Below, one piece after another: positions 8,693 to 18,236 of a stretch of 64,000 bases of DNA. Origin of the DNA: Chitinophaga sp. YR627 (GTDB lineage: Bacteria; Bacteroidota; Bacteroidia; Chitinophagales; Chitinophagaceae); NCBI RefSeq assembly GCF_900114995.1, contig NZ_FOUX01000006.1, positions 558,001 through 622,000 on the forward strand. The letters are read 5' to 3'. A program made the position numbers and the translations under genes. The notes beneath the pieces are model-generated. The model worked only from the letters and a program-made list of their open reading frames with translations, was not told the DNA's origin and made no database searches. Every line of letters starts with the position of its first letter. The stretch's first letter is position 1.

Positions 8693-9559
8693 ATGTCGCG
8701 TATCATTAAATCAGGATTGATTCAGATGAGTTTACCCAAAACAGAAGGCGAAGGCACGATTGAAGAAATAAAGGAAGCCATGATTCAGAAACACATTCCC
8801 CTGATAGAAGAAGCAGGCGAAAAAGGTGTGCAGATCCTTTGTTTACAGGAAATTTTTGACACGCCTTATTTCTGTCCGGGACAGGATGCCAAATGGTATG
8901 CTTCTGCTGAAACAGTACCGGGGCCTACCACAGAAAGGATGGCTGTCTATGCAAAGAAATACAACATGGTGATCATCGTACCGATCTATGAAAAAGAACA
9001 GGCAGGTGTACTATACAATACCGCCGCTGTGATCGATGCAGATGGTACTTACCTGGGTAAATACAGAAAGAATCATATTCCACATACTTCCGGCTTCTGG
9101 GAGAAATTCTTCTTTAAACCAGGTAACCTGGGATATCCTGTTTTTCAGACAAGATATGCGAAGGTCGGTGTCTACATCTGTTATGACCGTCACTTCCCGG
9201 ATGGTGCACGTATACTCGGACTGAACGGCGCTGAGATCGTGTATAATCCATCGGCAACAGTAGCAGGCCTGTCACAGTATTTATGGAAACTGGAACAACC
9301 AGCCCATGCAGCTGCCAATGGTTATTTCATGGGCTGTATCAACAGAGTAGGAGAAGAGAAGCCCTGGAATATTGGTAAGTTCTATGGTTCATCGTATTTC
9401 GTAGATCCCCGCGGACAAATATTCGCCAGCGCCTCCGAAGATAAAGACGAACTATTGATCGCCTCCTTCGATCTGGATATGATAGACGAGGTCAGGAATG
9501 TGTGGCAGTTCTTCAGAGACCGCCGTCCGGAAACCTATGGCAAACTGACGGAGTTATAA
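8693..9559 (+). CDS. Beta-ureidopropionase (N-carbamoyl-beta-alanine amidohydrolase)
   Basis: A 288-residue nitrilase-superfamily protein with the complete Glu-Lys-Cys triad: Glu53 in CLQEIFDTPYFCP, Lys126 in KYRKNHIP and Cys163 in YICYDRHFPDGAR. It matches the short bacterial N-carbamoyl-beta-alanine/putrescine amidase branch. The reaction releases CO2 and NH3 and gives beta-alanine or beta-aminoisobutyrate, the third step of reductive pyrimidine breakdown. The position between dihydropyrimidinase and PreT supports this over N-carbamoylputrescine amidase, the main alternative. Confidence 0.9.
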   Translation: MSRIIKSGLIQMSLPKTEGEGTIEEIKEAMIQKHIPLIEEAGEKGVQILCLQEIFDTPYFCPGQDAKWYASAETVPGPTTERMAVYAKKYNMVIIVPIYEKEQAGVLYNTAAVIDADGTYLGKYRKNHIPHTSGFWEKFFFKPGNLGYPVFQTRYAKVGVYICYDRHFPDGARILGLNGAEIVYNPSATVAGLSQYLWKLEQPAHAAANGYFMGCINRVGEEKPWNIGKFYGSSYFVDPRGQIFASASEDKDELLIASFDLDMIDEVRNVWQFFRDRRPETYGKLTEL

Positions 9560-9579
9560 GTTTCATTTAAATCACCTAT

Positions 9580-10941
9580 ATGGCAGTACGTAATAACAGA
9601 TTGACTGCTGAGGAATATAAACAGCATTTCAGCGATATACATCCCCCGTTTGAAACAAGGGACGCAGCAATGGTAGACGCCAACCGCTGCCTCTTTTGTT
9701 ATGATGCGCCCTGTACGAAAAGTTGTCCCACGGGGATCAATGTCCCCAAATTCATCAAACAGATCACTACAGATAATCTCCGGGGCGCTGCGTATACCAT
9801 CCTTTCCTCTAATATCATGGGAGGCGGATGCGCAAAGGTCTGTCCGGTAGAAAAACTCTGTGAAGGCGCCTGTGTCTACAACCTCATGGAGGAAGAAGCA
9901 ATCCCCATTGCACGGCTCCAACGTTACGCCACCGAAAAGGCGATTGAGGAGAAATGGCAGCTCTTTGAACGGAAAGCCGCTATCGGGAAAAAGGTAGCGG
10001 TGGTTGGTGCAGGGCCTGCCGGATTGAGTTGCGCACATGTACTTTCCCGGGAAGGAGTTGATGTGACCGTCTTTGAAAAAGAAGCAAAAGGCGGCGGACT
10101 GATGACCTATGGTATCGCTGCCTATAAAGTCACGCCTGAGTTTTGTTGCGATGAAGTGGATTTTATCACCTCACTGGGTGGTATCAATATCCAGTATGGC
10201 AAAGCACTGGGAAAGGAGATCACGTTGGAGGAACTGCAACAACAATACGATGCGGTATATCTCGCTTTTGGCGTCGGACTCGCCCGTCAGTTATACATTC
10301 CCGGCGAGCAATTAACAGGCGTTGTAGATGCCATCAGCTTCATCTATGATATCCGTAACAACGATTATCCTACGGTGCCGGTAGGTGACCAGGTAGCGGT
10401 GATCGGTATGGGAATGACAGCGATCGATGCCGCCACACAGGCCAAACGCCTGGGGGCGAAAGAAGTAACACTGGTCTACAGAAGAACCCAACAGGAAATG
10501 CCCTGTACCGAAACAGAAATGAATATCGCATTACTGGATGGTTGTAAGATCGTCTGGTTAGCAGCGCCTACTGAAATACTGGGAGAAAATGGTCAGGTGA
10601 CACAGCTGGTTTGTCACATGGTCAAACTGGAAGAAGACGCAAATGGTCGCAGACAACCCGTGATCACCGATGAGAAAATGGTACTGCCGGTGGATATGGT
10701 CATCAAGGCTGCCGGACAAATGCCTTACGAGCAACTGGTACACGACTATCAGCTGCATCACAGCAACGGAAAGATCAGTGTAACTGCGAATAGTATCAGC
10801 AATATCACCGGTGTATTTGCCGGTGGCGATTGTGTCAATGGGGGCAAAGAAGTAGTAGACGCCGTACAGGCAGGAAAGGATGGCGCAAAAGCAATTTTAC
10901 AGTACCTGCTGGACGGCGGACAAGCCGGCAACAGCCTTTAA
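9580..10941 (+). CDS. preT: NAD(P)-dependent dihydropyrimidine dehydrogenase subunit PreT
   Basis: A 453-residue flavoprotein resembling the glutamate-synthase small subunit and the N-terminal half of mammalian DPD. Residues 30-60 and 83-105 hold the cysteine sets for [4Fe-4S] clusters (CLFCYDAPCTKSCPTG and CAKVCPVEKLCEGAC). Two dinucleotide folds follow: the FAD-binding VAVVGAGPAGLSCA near residue 140 and the NAD(P)-binding VAVIGMGMTAIDAA near residue 270. PreT passes electrons from NAD(P)H to PreA. The stop codon is 10 bases before the preA start, so the two are co-translated. Confidence 0.93.
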   Translation: MAVRNNRLTAEEYKQHFSDIHPPFETRDAAMVDANRCLFCYDAPCTKSCPTGINVPKFIKQITTDNLRGAAYTILSSNIMGGGCAKVCPVEKLCEGACVYNLMEEEAIPIARLQRYATEKAIEEKWQLFERKAAIGKKVAVVGAGPAGLSCAHVLSREGVDVTVFEKEAKGGGLMTYGIAAYKVTPEFCCDEVDFITSLGGINIQYGKALGKEITLEELQQQYDAVYLAFGVGLARQLYIPGEQLTGVVDAISFIYDIRNNDYPTVPVGDQVAVIGMGMTAIDAATQAKRLGAKEVTLVYRRTQQEMPCTETEMNIALLDGCKIVWLAAPTEILGENGQVTQLVCHMVKLEEDANGRRQPVITDEKMVLPVDMVIKAAGQMPYEQLVHDYQLHHSNGKISVTANSISNITGVFAGGDCVNGGKEVVDAVQAGKDGAKAILQYLLDGGQAGNSL

Positions 10942-10951
10942 ACTTTTTCCT

Positions 10952-12220
10952 ATGGCAGACATATCAGCCAATTTTCTGGGTATCAGATCGCCAAATCCTT
11001 ACTGGCTGGCGAGTGCTCCTCCAACGGATAAAAAGATCAATGTGCTCAGGGCTTTTGAGGCCGGATGGGGAGGGGTGGTCTGGAAAACACTGGGCAGTCA
11101 GGTGAAGAATGTTTCTTCCCGTTATTCTTCTGTCGATTATAACGGCAGTCGTGTGATGGGTTTCAATAACATTGAACTCATCAGTGACCGCCCGCTGGAT
11201 ATCAACCTGAAAGAAATCGCGGAATGTGTGCGTCTATTCCCGGACCGTGCTATGATTGTATCCCTGATGGCAGACAACAACCGGGAAAGCTGGCATGAGC
11301 TGATCAAAAAGGTAGAAGATGCCGGTGCACACGGACTCGAACTGAACTTTGGATGTCCCCATGGGATGACTGAAAGAGGAATGGGGGCGGCCGTCGGACA
11401 AGACCCTGAGATAGCTGGTCGCGTAGTAGAGTGGGTGATGGAAGTCGCTAAAATACCTGTGATCACCAAACTGACGCCGAATGTACATTCCGTCGTTCCT
11501 ACCGGAAGGGCATCTGTATTAGCCGGTTCCCATGCATTGTCACTCATCAATACCATTCAGTCTGTTACCGGTGTCAACCTCGATACGTTCGTACCCAATC
11601 CCAATGTCGGCGGACAATCCACTTTTGGCGGTTATTGTGGTCCGGCCGTAAAACCGATTGCGCTTAAGATGCTGACCACCATCAGCCAGGACCCTGTTAC
11701 TTCCCGCGTACCCATCTCCGGTATCGGTGGTATCAGTACCTGGAAAGATGCCGCAGAGTTTATGTTACTGGGCGCTACTACTGTACAGGTCTGCACTGCC
11801 GCTATGCGCTACGGTTTTCGCATCATTGAAGATCTCTGTGATGGCCTCAATAACTGGATGGACGAAAAAGGCTTCCGCACCATCGATGACTTTATCGGAC
11901 GTTCCGTACCAACGCTGACCAGCTGGGAAGAACTGGATATCAATTATCATATCGTCGCCAATATCAACCAGGATAAATGCATTCACTGCGGATTGTGCTA
12001 TATCAGCTGCGAAGATGGGTCGCATCAGGCCATTAACCTGTCATATGGTAATCCTTACAATACCTATTCGATCAAAGAGGAAGAGTGTGTGGGCTGTAAT
12101 CTGTGTAAACTGGTATGCCCCGTAGATAATTGTATCACAATGGTAGAACAGCGGAAGGGAGAAGACTATGTGAACTGGAAGGAATTCCAGAAAAGAGGGA
12201 TGCCATTGAATGACCACTGA
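10952..12220 (+). CDS. preA: NAD-dependent dihydropyrimidine dehydrogenase subunit PreA
   Basis: A 422-residue protein equivalent to the C-terminal half of mammalian DPD: a dihydroorotate-dehydrogenase-like FMN barrel (residues 1-310) and a C-terminal ferredoxin domain with two clusters, CIHCGLCYISC and CVGCNLCKLVCPVDNC. With PreT it reduces uracil and thymine to dihydropyrimidines. The ATG at 10952 restores the usual N-terminus MADISANFLG; an upstream in-frame ATG at 10880 lies within preT. In the active-site loop after CPHGMTERGMG the residue aligned with the catalytic cysteine of the mammalian enzyme is valine (GAAVGQ). The operon ends here, followed by an inverted repeat. Confidence 0.93.
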   Translation: MADISANFLGIRSPNPYWLASAPPTDKKINVLRAFEAGWGGVVWKTLGSQVKNVSSRYSSVDYNGSRVMGFNNIELISDRPLDINLKEIAECVRLFPDRAMIVSLMADNNRESWHELIKKVEDAGAHGLELNFGCPHGMTERGMGAAVGQDPEIAGRVVEWVMEVAKIPVITKLTPNVHSVVPTGRASVLAGSHALSLINTIQSVTGVNLDTFVPNPNVGGQSTFGGYCGPAVKPIALKMLTTISQDPVTSRVPISGIGGISTWKDAAEFMLLGATTVQVCTAAMRYGFRIIEDLCDGLNNWMDEKGFRTIDDFIGRSVPTLTSWEELDINYHIVANINQDKCIHCGLCYISCEDGSHQAINLSYGNPYNTYSIKEEECVGCNLCKLVCPVDNCITMVEQRKGEDYVNWKEFQKRGMPLNDH

Positions 12221-12238
12221 TCCAATTAGGAATTAGGT

Positions 12239-12364
12239 AATTAGGAATTAGGAATTGGCGAGCTTTATCTCACTAAATTTTCTTCATTTCTATTTACAAA
12301 GCTTAATAGCGAAACGCAATAAATGCAGCAGCTGCATCTTATAACCAATTCCTAATTCCTAATT
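12239..12364. repeat. Inverted repeat element downstream of preA
   Basis: Two perfect 20-base arms, AATTAGGAATTAGGAATTGG (12239-12258) and its complement (12345-12364), enclose 86 bases; extra partial AATTAGG copies extend both arms. Inside is a second dyad, ATGCAGCAGCTGCAT (around 12322-12337). The element separates the convergent preA and phospholipase genes. It resembles the element at 2171-2239 in arm structure and in carrying a GCAGC word. Confidence 0.7.
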
Positions 12365-12377
12365 GATAATTCCTGAT

Positions 12378-14885
12378 TTAAACCGTTCTTCCCATCAGCG
12401 GGTCCGTCACACTCACCTTACCCGTCTCCACGTGCCCTGCAAAACTCTCTGCCAGCAGCGTGCCGGGTACACTCACTGTATAATCATACCACTGATGGCT
12501 CTTCGCTAAGTTGAGGATCACTTTCGTTGTTTCCTGCGGAGCGATCGTCCTTTTAACTGTGGTGTTTTTGTAACTGTTATCCCTGATCTCGATGGCATGT
12601 GCACGGCTATCATTGTTGGTGATCGTAACAACGATGTTACCACTCAATGCAGCAGTACCTTTCTTACCTTTTTCGTAGCTGCTGTCTATTTTGATCAGCG
12701 GATTGTTCCTGTCACCTGCGAACTCACGATAGAATCCATTCGGCGCATATACACGCAGGTGGTACCTGCCATTCTCAAATGCGGATACATCCCAGCTATC
12801 CTTCAGGGTATCACCGGCAGCGGTGGCATATTGCCAGGTGCGCAGTGCTTCCTGCTGATAAGCATTCATCGCATAAACCATGAAAGGAGCACCGGCAGCT
12901 TTATCGCCAAAGGCCGTATTACCAGCCTGGAAACTGACAGCGAATTTGTTCTGGCGTTTGTCATATTCTCCATTCACCAGCAATTCATACGGAACAGCGC
13001 AGGCATTACGGGTACCTTTTTCCTGTTGCGGGAAATAGGAGGACTGTGCGTGATCTTTATTGATCTGTGCGACTTCGGTTGCAGAGAGTGCTTTGAAGTT
13101 AGCAGGTGCATCCTTGAATTTCGCACTGTAGATCTTTTCCAGGAACTCCTGTTTGTGCAGGAACTCAGGAGATTCGATCTTCTCGCCGCTATAAGGTCTG
13201 AATGCAGAACTCAGATCGCCGCAGACAGTTCTTCTCCACTGTGTGATATTCTCTTCTTTTACCTGTTTGTTGAATTTCTTCGCCAGGAAGTTTTCCAGGA
13301 ATTGCAGAGAGGAAGTATGATCGAACAGTTCAGAACATACATAACCACCTCTTGACCATGGAGACGCAATGACCATCGGCACACGATAACCCAGACCAAT
13401 AGAACTTTCCCTGATACGGTTAGGCGTAGCGGAAGGGTTGGTCTGCTGATCCTTCAGCACAAAATCCATTTTAGGGTCGATTCCCTGCGATACTTTACCT
13501 GTATTCTCCTTGTAAGGGTTCGGTACTGCATAAGGTGGAACGTGGTCAAAAAAGCCGTCATTTTCATCATAGGTAAGGATGAAAATGGTCTTCTTCCATA
13601 CTTCCGGATTCTGCAGGAGGATTTCCATCACCTCATTTACATACCAGGGACCAAACCAGGGCACACCCGGATGGTCGGAGAAGTTGGCAGGCGTCATCAG
13701 CCAGGAGACAGTCGGCAGGGTACCATTCTTCACATCTTCCCTGAACTGGTGGAGGATATCACCTTTAGGGATATTCAGTTCCCTGTCGTTACCAGCGTCT
13801 TCATACTTCATGCTCGCCAGATCATGGAAAGCAGGATCTTTACTGTTAACAGTGAAAGCCTTTGCGTTCAGTTGTTTCTTTTCTTCCGGCAGGTTGTTAT
13901 AAGCTTCCATGGTGTAGGTCAGCTTATCTTCCTCGATCTTCGCCAATACCTTCTTAGCAGCTGCCAGTTTCACGCTGCTGTCATTTGCAGGATCTTTCTC
14001 CAGCGCTGCGATCTCTTTCAGGATGTTGGCTTTCTTCAGGTCCAGGTTGGCGATACTACCCGGGTGCAGACGAACATTGAACTGCTTGTAGTATTCCAGT
14101 ACGTTGGTACCGAAGTTACTCAGCCAGGCGCTTTCTTCTCCTTTCAGACCATACCCCATGGTCAGCTCATTCTGGTATACTTTCCAGGAGATTCCATTTT
14201 CCTGGAGTCGCTCAGGATAAGTTTTCCAGTCCAGTTCCGGTGTAACATAGTTGTTGACATTCCAGAGATGCGCTACGCCTTCCGGTGTATTCTTCTCCCT
14301 GACGGTACCTGTCATCCAGTAATGACGGTTAGGATGCGTACCGGTAATGCTGGAGCAGAAGTTCTGGTCGCATACGGTGAATGCGTCCGCCAGCGAATAA
14401 TAAAAAGGGAAATCGGAGCGGTCGCAATACCCCATGGTAAGCGGGGTCGCTACGTATTCTTTATTGGAGGTCTTCTTTACATCCAGCCAGCGGTCATATT
14501 TGCCGTCATTACGGGCATCCGTCTGGTCCGTCCAGTTGTGCGGCGTGGATCCCATCCAGGGCACTTTCGTGTCTTTGGTGTTCAGCCGGAAAGGCGCATA
14601 GGTCTGTCCTTCCTTGTTGGTTTGCAGCCACACCTTGTTCTGGTTACTGAGACGGATGGCACGGGGATCGTTAAATCCACGTACACCCTGCAGCATACCG
14701 AAAAGATGGTCAAAGGAACGGTTTTCCTGCATCAGGAAAACAACGTGCTCCGCGTCATAAAAAGTACTGCCGGGAGCAGGGTTGATCGCTAATGCACGCT
14801 GAATGGCAGGCGGCATGGCGTTGGCAAGAGCAGCACTGCCTGATAACAGTGCTGCTTTTCTTAAGAATTCTCTGCGGGTATCCAT
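12378..14885 (-). CDS. Phosphocholine-type phospholipase C, Tat-exported
   Basis: An 835-residue member of the bacterial phospholipase C / acid phosphatase-like phosphoesterase family (PlcH/PlcN). The start at 14885 puts a twin-arginine signal (MDTRREFLRKAALLSGS) at the N-terminus; a longer frame reaches into the receptor gene and lacks a signal. Family motifs are QENRSFDHLFG (residues 53-63), SSITGTHPNRHYWMTG and TYDENDGFFDHVPPY; two DUF756-type beta domains form the last ~190 residues. It should cleave phosphatidylcholine or sphingomyelin outside the cytoplasm, freeing phosphocholine. Its start is 22 bases after the stop of the TonB receptor gene, so both belong to one operon. Confidence 0.92.
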   Translation of the reverse strand: MDTRREFLRKAALLSGSAALANAMPPAIQRALAINPAPGSTFYDAEHVVFLMQENRSFDHLFGMLQGVRGFNDPRAIRLSNQNKVWLQTNKEGQTYAPFRLNTKDTKVPWMGSTPHNWTDQTDARNDGKYDRWLDVKKTSNKEYVATPLTMGYCDRSDFPFYYSLADAFTVCDQNFCSSITGTHPNRHYWMTGTVREKNTPEGVAHLWNVNNYVTPELDWKTYPERLQENGISWKVYQNELTMGYGLKGEESAWLSNFGTNVLEYYKQFNVRLHPGSIANLDLKKANILKEIAALEKDPANDSSVKLAAAKKVLAKIEEDKLTYTMEAYNNLPEEKKQLNAKAFTVNSKDPAFHDLASMKYEDAGNDRELNIPKGDILHQFREDVKNGTLPTVSWLMTPANFSDHPGVPWFGPWYVNEVMEILLQNPEVWKKTIFILTYDENDGFFDHVPPYAVPNPYKENTGKVSQGIDPKMDFVLKDQQTNPSATPNRIRESSIGLGYRVPMVIASPWSRGGYVCSELFDHTSSLQFLENFLAKKFNKQVKEENITQWRRTVCGDLSSAFRPYSGEKIESPEFLHKQEFLEKIYSAKFKDAPANFKALSATEVAQINKDHAQSSYFPQQEKGTRNACAVPYELLVNGEYDKRQNKFAVSFQAGNTAFGDKAAGAPFMVYAMNAYQQEALRTWQYATAAGDTLKDSWDVSAFENGRYHLRVYAPNGFYREFAGDRNNPLIKIDSSYEKGKKGTAALSGNIVVTITNNDSRAHAIEIRDNSYKNTTVKRTIAPQETTKVILNLAKSHQWYDYTVSVPGTLLAESFAGHVETGKVSVTDPLMGRTV

Positions 14886-14907
14886 ATATCCAATATGATG
14901 ATTTAGC

Positions 14908-17900
14908 TTAGAATGAATAGCGGGCGCCCAGCTGTACCTGGTATGGCGTACCATTCTTTGTCGTAACGCCCACATTCTCGTTTACACGGTATTTGTATTC
15001 TTTGGTAGCCTGATCAAATCCAGATACGAATAAAAGGCTCTGATCACCCAGGTTGTAGTTAACACCCCAGTTTTTATTCAGGAGGTTAGCGAAGTTAAAC
15101 ACATCAACACTAAAGGTCAAGCCCTGTGTTTTAAATGTTTTGAAAGTTTTCTGCAGTCTTACGTCAAAAGTACCGGAGAAAGGATTGGATCCACCGTTAC
15201 GGTCAGCTATTTTACCCAGGCTATTGGTGATATATTTCTTTGCACGGTTCTCCGGATTGTTCAGGACTTTCTCCATAGAAGCTTTAATGTCCGGGGCTGT
15301 GTTTTTATTGTTAGGATCGAATACAAAAGCCAGGTCATTGTCAGTACCAGGACCACCTACGAAGTCACCATTGATATCCGCATCTACAGTCATGGAATAA
15401 CGGGTGCCGGATAAACCTCTGAAAGTACCGGCGAATACAAATCCTTTGATGCTCGGTGTAGCACCATACAGTACGATCTTATGTCTGAACTGGTTATCAG
15501 AATAGTTCATTTCGGTCAGGTCTCTCGGATCAGATTTTACTGCTCTGAAAGTAGACGTGTTCGCCACGTTACCATTGTAGGAAGAGTTGTCTTTTGCGTC
15601 ATTCCAGGTATAGCTCACGTTGAAATAACCATCTTTGAAGTAACGCAGACTCGCATCAACGATCACAGCAGCCTGTCTCAGTTTAGCGCCATTGGTCAGC
15701 ATCAGTGTTCTGCCTACGTCCTGTGTTTTTCTTCCCAGTACGTTATTGGTTGTACCACTTGCGGTGATGGTATTTGCAGGAACGAATACCGCCCTGTTAT
15801 TTTCATTCGCAAGACGGAAATAAGGTTCGTCTACCAGGTTCTGATCCAGATATACGTAGTTATTGCTGGTATGAGAGTAGAGGAAGTTCACACCTACACG
15901 CAGCCAGTCACCTAAGATCTTGTTATAGCTCACATTACCTTTGAAAATAGAAGGCATTTTCAGATTAGGATCGTTCAGGTTGATGGTAGATACTGTCGGT
16001 ACGCCATTGATGAGGCCCGGCGCTGTAGAAGGATCTTTTCTGTAAGAAACGAAATCCGGTACCGGTACGAGGCTTGGACCGGAAGCAGGACGGGATACGT
16101 CAATGGAAGCCACCATGGTACCACTGTTCTGGATGTTGTTCACCTGCGCATAGTTCACAGGATAAGCAGAGAACATACCTGCGCCGAAGCGGATGATATC
16201 TGTCTTGTTGCCTTTGATATCCCAGGTCACTTGTACACGGGGTTGGATCTTACCTGCATCGGTGATCTTGCTGTCAGTACGCAGACCGAAAGCCTTGTCA
16301 ACTGCCGGATTGTAATCAGCTTGGCTCAGGTAGCTGGTCAGGTCCCATCTTAAACCGATGAGTGCTTCCACGTTCTTTACCGGTTCAAACTGCATCTGTC
16401 CGAAAAGAGAAGCATTCAGGATCCATTGCTGTACGGAAGGGATACCTTTTAAAGGTACTTCTCTTGCGTAACGGGAAGGGTTCATGTCAGCAAATTCCTG
16501 CAGACTGTTAAAGATGAAACGGCCGTTCTGTTCGCTGGAAATATAAGTGTCCAGGTAAGTGAGGGTGTTATCTGTACCGAAGGTAAAACGATATTTACCC
16601 TTGGTGAGATAGGATGTATTCACCAGCTGGATCTGGTTTTCCAGGTTGTTTTCCGGGAAGAAACGTTGTCCGCCCAGCTGTACGGTCGTGTTACCCATCG
16701 TACCATTTGGCAGGAAGGAACGGACTGTTACGATCGCACGTGGGATGTTAGCGGAAGGCAGTTCGCTGTTCGGATAATAGTTACGGGTAGCAGTCTGGTA
16801 TTGTACTTTCAGTTCGTTCAGGAAAGTAGGTGTGAACTGTGTACGTAATGAGGCCAGGGTACTGTTTTCTCTTGACTTGAAATTACCCCATACTTCAAAC
16901 AGGTTGATATTGGAGTTGTCGCTGTTGCTGTTTGGGTTTTTCCAGTCGCTGTAGTTATTACGGATGGTCAGACGGTTTTTGGCGTTGATCTGCCAGTCCA
17001 GACGCAGGAAGAAGGTATTTGCCAGTGTTTTACGCTGGAATTCTCCTACCTGTGGATTATTACTCAGACCATATTTGGTACGGGCGATGTTGAGCAGGGT
17101 ATCCAGTGCGCCTCTGCTGATACGGTTAGAGATCACATCATTATCGTCTTTCAGATCCGCAATATAGAACGGTTGTTTTTCATCCTGTCTGTCGAGCGCT
17201 GCAAAGAAATGCAGTTTATCTTTAATGATTGGTCCACCCAGACTGAATCCATACTGGTTGGTCGTAAACTGCTGCTGACGTTTATTACCCCTGATATCAT
17301 AAGGACTAGCCAGGAAGTCGGAACGGTAATAGTCAAATACGCTACCGGTCAGTGTATTGGTACCTGATTTTGTTACTACGCTTACAGCGCCACCGCCCTG
17401 ACGGCCCTGGGTCACGTCATATACGTTGGTGATCACTTCAAACTCACGGATCGCTTCGAGCGACAGCGAATAAGGACCGCTACCCAATGCGCCGGAAGTC
17501 AGGTTGTTTCTGGCGCTGGCGCCATCGATCAGGAAGTTGGTAGAAGAAGCACGCTGTCCGCTGATGTTGGTGCCATTCGTCGTAGGCGCCAGTGCGGACA
17601 GGTTGTTGAAGTTCCTGTTCTGTGCAGGCAACTGCTGGATATTCTGTGCCGTTATCGCGGTACTGGAACCCAGGCGGTCGATCCTTTTATTCAGTGTGTT
17701 TGCATTGATGATGATCTCCTTGAGTTTGCTCACAGATTCGCTCATGGTGAAATCGAGGACCAGGTTATCACCCTGGTTGACGCTCAGTTGGTTTTTGATC
17801 TGTGTGGCAAAACCTACGAAGGCCGCTTTTACGGTATACGGTTTACCAAGGGGTAACTGGATGAAGGAATATTTACCCTCTTTGTTGGTGATGGAAACGG

Positions 17901-18114
17901 ACTGGAAACCGGTTGATTCGTTACGTACGGTAACAGAAACGCCGGACAGTCCCTTGCCGTCTTTGCCGGTTATTTTACCGGAGATGGAGGCGTCTGTGGA
18001 TTGCGCATAAGTCTTGCTGGCATTAGTCAGGACAAAAAGAAGAAGGAATGTGCTGGCAATAAAGGTTGTGTGAATGACAAAATTCTTTATCATTCTTTGC
18101 AGAAAAAGATGCAT
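14908..18114 (-). CDS. Oar-like TonB-dependent outer-membrane receptor
   Basis: A 1068-residue protein: signal peptide (to about residue 38, ending KTYAQS), carboxypeptidase-regulatory-like domain (residues 42-125, SISGKITGKDGKGLSGVSVTV), TonB plug with FLIDGASARNNL and REFEVITNVYDV, then a long beta barrel ending in aromatic LGARYSF. It has no SusD partner, so it is of the Oar type rather than a glycan SusC. A second ATG at 18093 could also be the start. Between the FecR gene and the phospholipase gene, it is likely induced through the sigma/anti-sigma pair, and may import products released by the phospholipase or secrete/anchor it (inference). Confidence 0.9.
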   Translation of the reverse strand: MHLFLQRMIKNFVIHTTFIASTFLLLFVLTNASKTYAQSTDASISGKITGKDGKGLSGVSVTVRNESTGFQSVSITNKEGKYSFIQLPLGKPYTVKAAFVGFATQIKNQLSVNQGDNLVLDFTMSESVSKLKEIIINANTLNKRIDRLGSSTAITAQNIQQLPAQNRNFNNLSALAPTTNGTNISGQRASSTNFLIDGASARNNLTSGALGSGPYSLSLEAIREFEVITNVYDVTQGRQGGGAVSVVTKSGTNTLTGSVFDYYRSDFLASPYDIRGNKRQQQFTTNQYGFSLGGPIIKDKLHFFAALDRQDEKQPFYIADLKDDNDVISNRISRGALDTLLNIARTKYGLSNNPQVGEFQRKTLANTFFLRLDWQINAKNRLTIRNNYSDWKNPNSNSDNSNINLFEVWGNFKSRENSTLASLRTQFTPTFLNELKVQYQTATRNYYPNSELPSANIPRAIVTVRSFLPNGTMGNTTVQLGGQRFFPENNLENQIQLVNTSYLTKGKYRFTFGTDNTLTYLDTYISSEQNGRFIFNSLQEFADMNPSRYAREVPLKGIPSVQQWILNASLFGQMQFEPVKNVEALIGLRWDLTSYLSQADYNPAVDKAFGLRTDSKITDAGKIQPRVQVTWDIKGNKTDIIRFGAGMFSAYPVNYAQVNNIQNSGTMVASIDVSRPASGPSLVPVPDFVSYRKDPSTAPGLINGVPTVSTINLNDPNLKMPSIFKGNVSYNKILGDWLRVGVNFLYSHTSNNYVYLDQNLVDEPYFRLANENNRAVFVPANTITASGTTNNVLGRKTQDVGRTLMLTNGAKLRQAAVIVDASLRYFKDGYFNVSYTWNDAKDNSSYNGNVANTSTFRAVKSDPRDLTEMNYSDNQFRHKIVLYGATPSIKGFVFAGTFRGLSGTRYSMTVDADINGDFVGGPGTDNDLAFVFDPNNKNTAPDIKASMEKVLNNPENRAKKYITNSLGKIADRNGGSNPFSGTFDVRLQKTFKTFKTQGLTFSVDVFNFANLLNKNWGVNYNLGDQSLLFVSGFDQATKEYKYRVNENVGVTTKNGTPYQVQLGARYSF

Positions 18115-18189
18115 CTTGTGATGTTTTAATTAAGTTTTGATTATTTAGTTAATTAAATGGAGAGGTGCTTCATTACCTCTGGCATAGGA

Positions 18190-18213
18190 GCAGGAGTGCG
18201 TCAACACTCTTGC
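18190..18213 (-). other. Hairpin between the FecR and TonB-receptor genes
   Basis: GCAGGAGTG (18190-18198) and CACTCTTGC (18205-18213) pair with one G-U wobble around a 6-base loop. On the coding (minus) strand it is preceded by a run of A and not followed by T, so it is not a standard terminator in that direction; it may mark mRNA processing or partial attenuation between regulator and receptor genes. Confidence 0.35.
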
Positions 18214-18236
18214 TTTTTTTATTGTACCCTTTTAGT

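Noticed and set aside
12597..14792. Long open frames antisense to the phospholipase gene
   Set aside because: Shadows of a well-supported gene; translations show no family pattern.
14908..18114. SusC-type glycan receptor
   Set aside because: There is no SusD partner and no glycan enzyme; the domain plan is that of an Oar-like receptor.
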